64,000 bases of DNA. It comes from Cephalotrichum gorgonifer. Taxonomy: Eukaryota > Ascomycota > Sordariomycetes > Microascales > Microascaceae. Each line of letters starts with the position of its first letter. The first letter of the stretch is position 1. The translations under genes were made by a program, and so were the position numbers. The notes under the pieces are model-generated. The model was not told the origin of the DNA. It did no database searches and saw only the letters and a program-made list of their open reading frames with translations. Location: NCBI GenBank assembly GCA_900312665.1, contig ONZQ02000005.1, forward strand, positions 356,128 to 420,127, in the 5' to 3' direction. Positions 1-11,600 of this stretch are shown in pieces.

Positions 1-2591
1 TCCGGCGGGATGAACTGGTCGAAGACGTGGCCCGGCTTGACCCCCCTCGGCGGCATGAACCTGTCGTAGTCCTCGAACGTCCTGACGTGGTCGTCCGGGT
101 CCGCGTGGAACAGGTGCCTGAAGACGCCCGTGTTGGTCGTCGCCCGCCCCGTCCACGCCTCCCACAGCTCCTCGCCCAGCGCGTCCTCGACGAACGCGTA
201 GCTCTCGTCCCCCTCGCCGGCGTCGTTGGGCGAGTCGTCGCCCGGCGGCTGCGCGTTCGGGTCGCCCTCGGCGTCCGGGTTCTGCGCCGGCAGCAGCCCC
301 AGGTGCTCCCGCCACAGGTACCTCCTCAGCGTCGTGGCGTGCCACCCGGCCCGGAACGGCTTCCCGTCCATGGTGCTGTCCACGAGGCGCGTGTCCTCAA
401 TGACGATGCTGATCTCGCTGTCGTGGCTCCCCATCTGGCTCCTGTCGTTGAGGTTGCTCGATCCGCAGATGACCACTCGGTCGTCGGCTATGAGCAGCTT
501 CGAGTGGATGTACAGCTCCTCCTGTATCCAATTATTCACCTCCTCGCCCTCCCTGCCCTCTTCCCACGCCTCACCGGCCAGCCCGTCCCCGTCCTTCCCG
601 CTCGCCATGGCGTGGTGCGCCACCGTCGCCGAGACCTTCCCCGGATCCTTCTCAAGCTTTCTCAGCTCCATCTCGAAGCGCTCCTTGTTCGCCATCGCCT
701 GCCTCCCCTCCTCGTCCGCCTCGTGCTCATGCTTCTTCGTCGCCACCCGCTGGTGGTGCGACTCCCGCGTAGGCGAGCCGTGCCGCCAGGGCTTGGTGCT
801 GTCCTTTCCCTCGCCGTGCTGGTGGAGGGCCGACGGCATGAGCTCCTCCGCCGCCCCGCGCTGCACTTCAGTGTACTTCAGTCCCGTGGATCTCTCCGCC
901 TCCTCGACGGCCTTCGTCCTGGCGATGCGATCGTAAGAGCGGAGGTTGAAGAAGAAGAGGTACTTCTCAGGGTCGACGCCGGCGGCCCGGATCTTTCCAA
1001 AGATCGACTCCTCACCCCGGCATATCGACTTGTACTGGTAGTCCATTATTGCTCGCGTGCCTGCCGCTGCATCACTGCGCAAGTCGCCTGCGAATCCCGG
1101 TATCGCGGGGATCAAGACGATGATGCGGAACTTGCGCCCTTCCTTGGCTGCGCGGAGGACGGCGTCGACCATGGCGGCGCCAATCGTGTTGTGGACTGGG
1201 CTCTGTTTGTCGCCCGTCGCGGTGATGAAGAACTGGTTCTCGATGTAGACGAAATGCTCCGCCTTGCGGATGGTGTCCGCGTACGCGTTCTGGATGGAGT
1301 GGTCCGTTAGGATCCCGCTCGACCAGTCCGCGCTGGACCGCACGATCTGCGCGCGCACGGTGCCCCTCCCCTGGAGGTTCTTAGACTCTAGCGGTGTGAC
1401 CGGGTGCAGGACGTAGTCGCCGACGGGGTGCTTCGGCCTCTGCACGCCGACCAGGTCCTCGTCCTCGTTCTCACGCCCGCGGAGCATGAGCCAGTCGTAC
1501 CGGACGTCCCGCTTGTACTTATCCCGCTTTATAAAGTTCCACCTGAGGACGAAGTGCTCCGCGATGTCGTACACGCAGGGACCGATGAGACCCATCGAAA
1601 CGTCGTGCCAAGGCATCCGCCCGTCCTCGGCCTTGTTGAGCTCGTTCTGGCGCCAGTCGTCGACGCCGGCGAAATCTTTTATCCTGTTGTTGTTCATGTC
1701 CTGGCCCGGGAAGATGTTATCCTCGGCGCCCGTGGGATGGAGGTCGGCGAGGGGGTGCTGGTGCATGTCCCAGCGGCCGAAGCAGAGGTCGAGCCCGCCG
1801 ATGAAGGCCACATTGTAGTCGACGACTATGAACTTCTCGTGATGGGCCCAGTAGAAGGTCATATCGGCAGCGTTCTCGAAGACGTTGTGGTCGGGGTGCC
1901 TCATGACTCGTATGTTGCCATGGCCGGGCGTCCCCTTGGGACAGAGGTTCGTGAGCGCATGCTTGGTGTGGCGGGAGTTGCAGGTAAGTGCGGCCTCGAC
2001 CTCGCGGTAGACCATGACGTAGATCTTCACGCCCGCCTCGGCCCTGCGCTTGAGGACGCTGTCCAGCCTCCACTCCTTCTGGCTGTGCGGCGGGCGGCGG
2101 AGAAAGAGCTCGGGGCTGAGCCACCAGTCGGCGATGTATATGGTCTCCTTGGCGTTCTCGAGCGCAGCGGAGACGGCCCAAAAGTAGTCGCGGCCGTCGA
2201 CGTACCACTTGATCATGTTTCCCTCGCGCACAGGGAAGAAGGACTCGTGCCGGTTTTCCTTTGCGATGTTGGCACGCTTCTCGTCGGTGAGCTTCTCGTG
2301 TTCCTCATCGTGGCGGTGATGCGGGTTCCACTAGGCCCGGTTAGCATCCCAGGTGGGTACATGTATGGATGTTATTGCGGGAGAGGAGTAATACCAGATT
2401 GCCGAGCTTGCCAATTTTGGCTCTGCGGGTGGGCCAGTTAGCTATTACCTATGGTCCAAAGCTGAATGCGGAAGAGAGCAGGGACTCGTAGCGCACTTCT
2501 GGTGTGACAGGGCGATCTTTGCGTCGGTGAGAGATGAATGACTGAGTTTTTCCTCCACGCCCTCGAGGAACTTATCGAATAGTTTTGCCAT
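1..2591 (-). CDS. Phospholipase D, fungal PLD1/SPO14-like (3' end cut by window edge)
   Basis: Hydrolyses phosphatidylcholine-type lipids to phosphatidic acid. Two HxKxxxxD active-site motifs are read on the minus strand: HHEKFIVVD near 1820-1845 (about residue 203) and IHSKLLIADD near 480-515 (about residue 648), the second followed by GSSNLNDRS. Upstream of the first lies the family's KWYVDGRDYFWAV and ADWWLSPEL region. I place the start at ATG 2591 (MAKLFDKFLEG). Three exons then stay in frame: 2591-2497, a 28-nt exon 2422-2395, and 2330 to the window edge. Both introns (74 and 64 bp) carry GCTAAC branch points. At least 817 residues are present; the reading frame is still open at base 1. 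No PX or PH domain is visible, so this is the short fungal form. The family call is secure; the two small 5' exons are inferred from splice signals and phase alone. Confidence 0.9.
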
Positions 2592-3968
2592 ACTCGAGTC
2601 TATGGTGCATGTGTCTTGGCAGAGCAGGTAATTGCGTTTGGGATGATCAATTGGTGTGGATTGGTATCAAGGATGGCGTGGGCGGCGGTTTAGCGAGTGA
2701 AATGAAGGCTAGCGAGGGAGGGGAATTCACAAGTGAGGTGAGGGGGACAGAGAGAGAGAGCAAGTGAGCACACTTGTATTTAACGTTCTATTTACTTTCG
2801 TTCGTTCCTGGTTCAGCTGTGCGGTCGCAGTAGAGCTGGCCGGGTAGGGCTGGAAATTCGCTGTCCCATCGACGACATCATGACATCATCTCCTATGCAT
2901 CTGAAGAGGGGTGGATGTTAGTTAGATGGGCTGGACGGACCTGGCGCCAGATCCGGATGTCGGATCCCGGCAACACATGTGGTGTGGTGGGTAGGTACAT
3001 GAGGAGACCAGGCGGTGGCGTCGGAACGTTCCTCAACTTGGAAAAGCGACATAATATCAATCTTATTAGTCGAGGAATTCAGCTTCAAGTCCCTGGTCCT
3101 TTTGTCAGTTCGAGTTCCAGGGATATGTGGACCAAGTATCAAAGAATTCCTCCATGGTATGACGTCATCCAACGACCGCCACTCGCAAGGAACTAAAGCC
3201 GCCCACCTATATTTTTAGCCCCGACGCGACCGCGCGTACTCCTTCGCACTATTAGGACCGGCGTATCCACATGGTCGTCCCATAATCACGGATTCCAGGT
3301 TCCGGATCCCAGATCCCAGGCCCTAAACCCCTTTTCAGAATCCACTTGTACGAGTACGGCGATCATCACCAGGATTCGGGGTCCCGAGGTCCATCCTTGC
3401 CTTCCAATTGCTTCTCGACACACGGCTCTTCGTCTATACTCGCTGGACTATTTTCGTGCGCCAGATGTGTTACCATGTAGTGTAGTACAGATCATCGATT
3501 GGCATGCCAGGGGTTTCGGATTGTGAAATGGCTGGTGAGCTTAATTTGACGAGCAGTTGTAACTGTTTGTTCCTGGCGGATGCTGGCGTAGAAACATACG
3601 ACCAGAAAGGGACATGGCTTGACATTCGTACCACACAGCTGTTGACACCAGACCACACTGTTTGAGTGGGGACCTGTCAACCCGTACCCAGACAGTCTTA
3701 TTATTAATAATACTGTACAGTCATCATGATAATATTGACGCTAAGTCCAGTTGAGCGTCGTAAAAAGCACTGTGCAACTACCTCCCCCCTTATCCCAACC
3801 CCGCCCCTGAACTATTACGAGTACAACCCCGCCAACGTCTCGAGCTCCAACGGCCACCACCATCTCGACCTCCTCTTTCGCCCACCGCCAAGCCGTTCTA
3901 ACCTGGGTGATCTACAACAAACCACAATCCCTCCACATCCCCCTCCAGAAATACTCCAATTGCCCACC
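2592..3968. promoter_or_regulatory. Divergent intergenic region between PLD and GLTP
   Basis: About 1.4 kb separates two divergently transcribed genes, so it should hold both promoters. I see no credible coding sequence. TACGAGTAC occurs at 3349-3357 and again at 3816-3824. The stretch just before the GLTP start is rich in C and CCA, as is common in fungal 5' leaders. Confidence 0.5.
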
Positions 3969-4877
3969 ATGGCCTCCGTCACCGTCATCCCCCCCGGCGC
4001 CACCATCATCCAGGTCCTCAAGCGGTCCTTCGCCGACGTCCCCATCGACGCCGCCAACGGCAGCGCCGTCTTGACCTCGGAGTTCCTCGAGGCCGCCGAG
4101 GCCCTGACCACCATCTTCGGTATGGGAAGGGGCAAACCTTAATCTCGCTCTCTCTTTTCGAGTAGTAGTTAGATCGGGGTAAAACTAACGCGGGACACAG
4201 ATCTCCTCGGCTCCGTCGCTTTCTCCCCCGTCAAGAATGACATCCTCGGCAACGTAAAGGTACGTGCGGCTTCCCTTGCCTGAGCATGGCGTTGAGTATG
4301 GGGGGCTCGGGGTTTGATTCTGGGTTTTCAGACTAACCTGGAGATGTGATATAGAAACTCCGTGAGAGGCAGCTCGCGGCCCCCGCCGAGTCCGAGAACA
4401 TCCAGGACCTTTGCCGGAATGAGCTGAAGGCCAAGAAGCACACCGCCACCGAGGGTCTTCTCTGGCTCGTCCGGTACGGAACCTCCCCTGTCCCCCTTTC
4501 TTCTTCCTCCCCGCACCTATCCCTTTAGCACTCTCTCCTATCCCTCCCGCGGAACGACTACTGACAGCCGAGGAACTCCCAGCGGCCTCGAATTCACCTG
4601 CCTAGCCCTCCAGCACAACCTCCAGAACCCCTCCAGCGAGCTCGCCGACTCCTTCCGCAACTCGTACGCCGGCACCCTGAAGCCCCACCACGGCTTCCTC
4701 GTCAAGCCCCTCTTCTCCGCTGCCATGAGCGCCTGCCCCTACCGCAAGGACTTCTATACCAAGCTCGGCGACACCCCCACCAAGGTCGAGGAGGAGCTGG
4801 CCGCCTACCTCGCCGCCCTGGAGCAGATTGTGGCCATCCTGAAGGCCTTCGTCGAGAGCAAGGAGGCCAAGTGGTGA
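3969..4877 (+). CDS. het-c2: Glycolipid transfer protein, HET-C2-like
   Basis: Moves glycosphingolipids between membranes. It belongs to the family of Podospora HET-C2, where alleles of the gene control heterokaryon incompatibility. Four exons join in frame: 3969-4119, 4201-4259, 4355-4473 and 4583-4877, giving 207 residues, the usual family length. The sugar-headgroup residues known from human GLTP are all visible: the Asp, Asn and Lys of NDILGNVKK, the Trp of GLLWLVRG, and the His of KPHHGFLVK. The C terminus SKEAKW is typical of the fungal proteins. An in-frame upstream ATG exists at 3726, but ATG 3969 has the better context (CACCATGG) and fits the family's N terminus. The gene is divergent from the phospholipase D gene and convergent with gtb3. 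Whether it acts in allorecognition in this species cannot be told from the sequence. Confidence 0.93.
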
Positions 4878-5606
4878 GCGGGTGTACCGGGGATGTACCC
4901 CCGCGTACCCCCGGGCTCGGTGGGACGAATTCATGACGTGAAACGAATGGAGTGATATTTGCTTAGCTTCAGGGTAACTCGAGGAGGATGCTCATTACCA
5001 TCCGCCAGTGCCGAGAGGCTATAAAGCATCGCATTGCCTAGGCACAGGAAAAATATACTATTTAACCTCATGTGCGCCCTATCTCCTTGCGACTCAACAT
5101 CCCCTTAAGTCATTTGTGCTGGTGCGGTAGGATATTCAGTGGCGGAGGACGGGAAGGTCTGTCCGTCCCTAGGAAACTATAAGCCTGGTCCCATTTGGGC
5201 TTGGGTGGTGCAAAATGAGGCGATACAGTAATATCTCACATCAGCGATAAGGATCAAGCTTCAAACTCTCCATGTATCAATTTTGTGCTTTCTTTAGATT
5301 CCAAGTTAGGTTAAAGCTACCAATATCAATTATCTATAAATGAATAATCCAAGTCCGATATGTAAATCAGGACAATCTAGTTTGTAAAATATCACCTTCA
5401 TGCCCGATGCCCGTGTATCCGTCAGATTAGAAAGAAGAAAAGAAAGGAAATAGTAGAAATAGCAATCGAACATGAGGGGGTATAACAAGGAACCGCAAGG
5501 CATCTTGAAGCAAATGAAAATTTCCCTTTCCTCCTCTTTTAGATCTTTTCCTTACCGCTCTTCCCCCTCTACCCTTCCATCCTGGGCTCACTCAAGTTTA
5601 TCCAAC
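4878..5606. other. Convergent 3' intergenic region, GLTP / gtb3
   Basis: The two genes end facing each other across about 730 bp. The sequence is AT-richer than its flanks (around 5220-5480) and holds no open frame that looks coding. It should contain both polyadenylation regions. Confidence 0.5.
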
Positions 5607-8600
5607 CTACGCAGTCTCTGACCAGGCCCTGGAAACCCTCCCCTCTCCCGTATTCCAAACCACGCCGGGAGGGACCGGCTTCGACCGGCTGATCCTCCCC
5701 CACAGGCTATCCCTGTCCGTCCCCGACCCGGCGCTCCCGGGCCTCGACTTGCTCAGCCTCTTCCTGCCCGACTTTTGCTCCGGCGGCGTGGGCGCAGGTA
5801 GATTGAACTCCTGCCACCTGAGCGGCGGGGCCTTCTCATCGCCGTCCTCGCTTGTGGCGTCCTCGCTGGACGACGAGTGCGAGGCAGTGGCCGCCGTGGC
5901 GCGTGGGCCCTCGATGTACTTCATTTCCTTCTGGCCGCCATACTTGAACGCTGTGCTCGGGAAATTGAGCTCCGGCCTCTCGCGCATCTTGGCGAGGTGC
6001 CACTGCACCCAGTACATCTGCTCGTGCTCACGGAGATACCTCTCGCCGTGGAAGCACTTCATCACCACGCCGCGAGAGAGCATGCCTAGCTGCTTCCGGA
6101 AGGGCGTCTTCTCCCGCATACGGGCCGAGAGCCACTCCATCTCCGCCTTCCCGATGTCCTCGGGGAGAGTCACTGGCTCGATGTCGTCCGTGTATTTCGT
6201 CCACGGGCCAATCATCGAGAGGAGGCGGAGCTGCGCGCGCGCGAGGGCCGTGGGGTCGTTGGGCGGCACGACCTCTCCGTACCGGGTGTTCTCCTCGTCG
6301 GGCTCCGTCAGCACGAGCGCCGTGGCGCCCACCTCCGTCGCCACGATGGGGACACCGGCGAGGGCCGCCTCGCCGATAGCCAGGGGGAGACCCTCAGATA
6401 TGGACGAGTTCATGAACAGCCATGCATCCTTGAGGACCTCGTTCGGCTTCCCGAAGCCCTTGAGGAAGACGTTCTCGCTCAGCTTGCACTCGGATATGAG
6501 GCGCGTCATCTCGGCGCAGTACGATGGCTGCCGGTCCTTAGACCCGTAAATGTGCAGCTGGTAGTCCTTGAAGCCGTAAGTGTTGACAAGGACGTCCGCG
6601 GCCTGGATGGCCGACTTGATTCCCTTGATGAACTGCACGTGCGACAGCATCACCACTGTCGGGCTCTTGGTGCGCGTCTCGGCGATGGGCTGGAACGACT
6701 CCATGTTGCTGATACCGTTGACGATGGGCTCGATCTTCCGGCTGAACCGCTTGCGGCTGCCGATCCGGCCGCGGTCCGTCCCGATCTCCGTCTCCCACAT
6801 GGGGTTGTAGAGCGACGTGCAGGGCATAATGACGTCGGCATGGAGGTAGGCGAGCCTCGTCGCCAGACCGATGCCCGCGAGCACCATCGACTGCACCGGG
6901 ATGGGGAGGGCGCACTGAGCGGGGCTGATATTGAGGCAGCACTCCCTCCAGAGGATAGCGTGATCCCAGATGCAGAACGTCGTCCCACGTCTGTACTTCA
7001 GTATCATCCCGAAGAGGGAGCCGATACCGTGGTGTGTGCTCTGGAAGACTCGGGGGCACTCCTCGGGTGCATTGACAGAGAATACGAAGAAGTACGCCTT
7101 GAAGATGCCGAGAGCCTCCTGGAAGTCAGAGAGACTCGGCTGCTCAATGGCGAAGTAGTCCGAAACGTTCTTGATATCCTTGTCGTGGTAGTCTGTCATC
7201 CAGGCCTCAACCCACGCCTTCTCGACCTCAGGGGATTCCCAGGTGCGATTGTAGTCCTTGAATTCAAAGTACTTGGAGATCGACAGGATGGCGTTACTGT
7301 ACGTGATGAGGTCCTCACGAGAGCAGCGGATGGTTCGGGCGCCCTTGACGTATGCCTTCAGGAGCGGCACGAAGGTCTCTTCCACGTCGCGTCTGTAATC
7401 CGTGGCCTCGATCTTCTCATCCACCTCACTCTGGAGCAGGTTGTCAATGATGCCGTGGTGCGCAGAGCGCCCATCCAGACCCCAGAGAGGTAGCAGTTGC
7501 AGAGACTGCACGTTCTTCTCGATCTGGAACCGAGGAATGCCAAATTCGTTGGCACTCTCTGCTAGGACGTGGTTCCTGATGGTCGAATGGCCGTTTACCA
7601 AGTCTCGGCGACAATTCGAGACCCCGCCGGGTGCGTTCGGCCAGCATCCAATGTCGGTGAAAATGACGGAGATTCTGTCCTTCGTGTCCTTGTAGCAATC
7701 TTGCGGCCTGGTCGTGACCTGGGTGGCGTCGTTGCCAAGACCCATTGCGTACAGATCGGAAGTCTTGATGGGGAGGAGGCAGACTTCGGATACGGCCGTC
7801 TCGATCTCGATCGCGGCGAAGATCTGGTTTATGTTGCTCTCGAGAACGGCAAGGGCCTTTGTGAGCCGGCCGCGGTCCCGGAGCTTCCAGTACTCCTTGA
7901 GGAGCGGCTCGTTGCGGAGGATATCCTCGTCCATCCAGCAGGCGGTAATGGCATCAAGGGATCCGGTCTTTAGCCAGTGGTTCCACAGCTCGGTTCTTAT
8001 GCGCCAGGTGGGCACACGGCTGTAGACGACGCGACCGTGCCACGAGAAGAGCGAGGTGAGACTGAGGGAGGATACAACCGGCGTCCCACTGGCTGATTTG
8101 GCAGCCCTCGCAGCCTTCCTCATGCGCTTCAGCTGGAACATGCCGTGGTATATGAGAAGGTCATCGGAGTGGAAGACCGCGTCCTTCGGGCGCTTGAGAA
8201 GGATACTTTCCGAGGGGCATATGCTGGGCGGCTCGGCAACAGCAGTGGTACCGGAATCGGTCTCGAGGACCGTCACCGACGTAGGATCGCGGCGGTGCTG
8301 GTACTCGAGCGTGGTGGTGTAAGTCTTACCGCCAACCTTCCTGACCACTCTGCAGAGACGCTCCGAAGGGACCCAGTTGTACTCCTTTGTGCTAGACCGG
8401 ATGGGTTCGCCCCAGTAAGCGTAGATGCCGTCGTTGGTCTCGGAGCCGACAACCTCGTAGTCAGCGCGGAGTATGTCACTGCTCCCCTTAGGCGTGGCCT
8501 TGTAGTAAAAGCGGAAGGAGAACTCGGTGGACTCGATCTTCAGCGTACCGACGCAGATGCGGCCGTACTTGTCGTAGTATCCCGTCATGACCCTCGAGGC

Positions 8601-11600
8601 CCCCGTCTCGGTCTTCATAGTGGGCCAGCGGAGACGGGAGTCTGCGTCGTTGTACCGATATACACAGTCAACAATATCGCCCTGGGCGTCTTTCCCGACA
8701 CGGCTCTGGAGCCGGAACTTGCTGTCATACAAGGCAGTCCAGGTCGAGTCTTTTCCTTCCGGCGCCTCGCTCAGGATCCCGTCGAAGATATCCAGCATCA
8801 TCATGCCTTCCTCGTTCTCGGACGCGAACCCCGTAATGGCCTTCCTAGAGAGCTCCACGACAATCGTGTTTCCGCGGATCGACCGCGCGGCACCCTTTCG
8901 AGCGAGGCGAGCGATGCTGGCGAGAGCCGGGCGGTGATATATGAGGATAGCGTAGACCCAGGCGTTGCGAGTGATGTGGCAGACCTTCCAGATGGCAAGA
9001 GTAATTGTCAGCAAGAACCCGCGGAGGAAGCTATTCCTGAGTTTATACCACAGCTCCCTCTCCACATTGGAGTCCGCACCGCAGATAACCGCGATCCAGC
9101 GAACTGTGCCGAGAGCTACGCGCCTCATCAGCCCGCCAATTCTGGCGAGGAAGTTGGCCGGCGCGCCTGCTTCATCGACCGGAATACACATGAGCTCGGG
9201 TTCCACGGGGCTAGAGATTCGCTGGGAGTCACCGGACAGGTAGGCCAAGGTTCCCAGGGTCAGTTGGCTCTCGTGGGAAATGGCCAAGCAGAGACGGAGG
9301 TTGAAGTCACTGCCCTCCCAGTCGATCTTGTTCTGTGCCATCCACTGCAAGAAATCGGGCGGGGTCGGGGTCAGTTCCCCCATGATGCGGCACAGAACTG
9401 CCTCGCGGGCTGACGTGGGCATCACGTCCCACTGGGAATCGACGTCGACACCTAAGGTGAGGTGTCTCATGATCTCCGCATTCGTCTTGAGGTGAAGGTT
9501 GCGCGAGGACGTGGGATCTAGCGTCGCTATCTCGAAGCTGATTCTTCGAGACATCGTCTCTCCCTCCTCGAGAATGAGGTGCTCGACGCGGACCGCCTCC
9601 TTATGACCGACGCCGCGCCAGGTCCTAGCGACATGGTAGAGAATTGCCTCGGAAGCACTAGCACACGACATCAACGGGTTAGCCAAGACTTTCTCTCAAA
9701 AGGTCTGCGTTCATGAGGAACAGGTTGGATACGCATGAAAACTCACACTCGACCCTGAATGGACGCCCACGAGGCCATACGAAGCTCAGCGGCCCCAAAC
9801 ATCCCAATCATGACCTCCAGTCTACCCCTCGGGTCGCGGCGACTGGCCGAACAACACCCACGGAATCCGGAGTTGGAGAAGTTTTCCCTATCCACGAAGG
9901 AGACGACGATATTATGGCTCGACCACAGCTTATAAGCGTGCTGCAAGATATCAATTTGCCAGCTAGGCGTAGAGTCCCCAGGGTACTCGGCAGCGCCCTT
10001 GAGAGTCTGCGAAATGACCGACGTCGCGGCAGCAGATGGGTCAAGATTCGTCTTCTTAGGCTCCAGCGCTTTCCAGCTGCTGAGCGCGGACGGGCCTCTG
10101 GATCGACGGTTAAGGCCCGAGATGAGGGGCTGCTTCCAGACACCCGCCTCGCCAGAGGTGGGGGACATGGCGTCTGCCGTGGGCGCGTCGGACGCCTTGA
10201 ACCCTATCCACACCCAGATTGTCGTTACAAGTGCAGCGCTCAGCGCGGCCGTGTTCATGGCGAGGATATCGACGTAGAGAACGGTAGAAGTCCACGGGAT
10301 ACCGTGGAGAGTGCAGCCTACGGCTAGGCCCAGGATGGCTGAGACGTACAGGGTTGTGACGTGTGCGCGGACGTACTTTGCGAAGCAGCGGTTGAACTAC
10401 ACGAAACCACACGATAGTAAGCATCAAATAGTCACTCGATGCACAGGATAATACCCAGGGTTGGGCGGCAAGAAGGAGGGAAGAATTGTTGACCGGGGAC
10501 CAAGGGCTCATTACTTACCTGGAATAATACGACACACGAGTAGCCGAGGACATAGAGTGTGTAAACGATCATAGTCTCGTAGTTCTCAACCATGAGCCAT
10601 AGTAGTATGGTCGTACAACCTAGCGTAAACATCAACTTCGTCACAAGCTGGTACAAGGCTGTGGTGTAGATCCGGAATCGGCGCCTATGGTTCACGGAGC
10701 TGTCAGAAATTGCGTCTTGATATCCCGCAGACTTGGTGAAAACCACTCACTTCTCCCAATCCCTAGTGACCTGCTTGGCATGGTCGTAGTCCTTAAGCTT
10801 CTCATCGGAGAGCTTGAAGCGTTCCGGCCAGTATTGCTGCAGGACCGCATCCAGCGACATGACCGAGAAACAGAAGTACATGATGCAAAGGCAGAGCCCA
10901 TAGCGGGCTCGGTAGTCACTGTATAGGCTGATCTGCGGGTGTCTTCCAGACATGACGAGAGCTGTCCAGCGATCCATGAGGGCGATGAGGAACAGTGCCA
11001 CGTTTTGACCAATCTATAGATTTCGTGTTAGTGTACCAAAATGGACCTCGTGCGTCTTCAGGAGATGATAACTACTCACATCGTAACGAGAAGCTCGGAA
11101 TAGGAGGAGCGCATTGTGTTCCTTCAACCCACGGCACAGCTGCTTCTGCCTCTCCTTCGCCTCGGCGAGGCTGTTGAGCCACTCCGAGCCGAAGTCGACC
11201 GGCTGGCCTCCCTTGGGGAAATCCTTAAGCAGGAGCCAGTTGATGTAAGGTATGGCCTTTGCCATGCGAGCCGCGACGGGATCCACGTTCTTGTCGCCGA
11301 AACGGAACCTCGAGTCAATGTGCGACTGAACGACCTTCCGGAACTCGGCCTGCATAACCACATTATCCGGCATTGGGGACCCAGAAGCAATGGACTCGCT
11401 GTCGCTGATGAGCGCTCCTGATTTCGAGTATCGAGATGTGTACCAGGCCGTGATATCGCCCTCGGTGATGTCGGGTATATTATCCATCCAAGACGACCAT
11501 TCCATGCAGATGTTGCGATATTGTACCAGTACCAGTATAAGGAAGGCGAAGGAGCAGGGAAGGTAAATCTTGAGGTCGTGCCCGTTCACGAACGAGCTGA

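Noticed and set aside
27..2441. Long plus-strand open frames (427 and 345 codons)
   Set aside because: They are antisense shadows of the phospholipase D gene, start at GTG or other non-ATG codons, and have no family motifs; the minus strand carries both HKD motifs.
6552..9413. Long plus-strand open frames over gtb3
   Set aside because: Antisense to a clear GT4 domain and rich in Arg/Val/Leu from reverse-complemented GC-ending codons.
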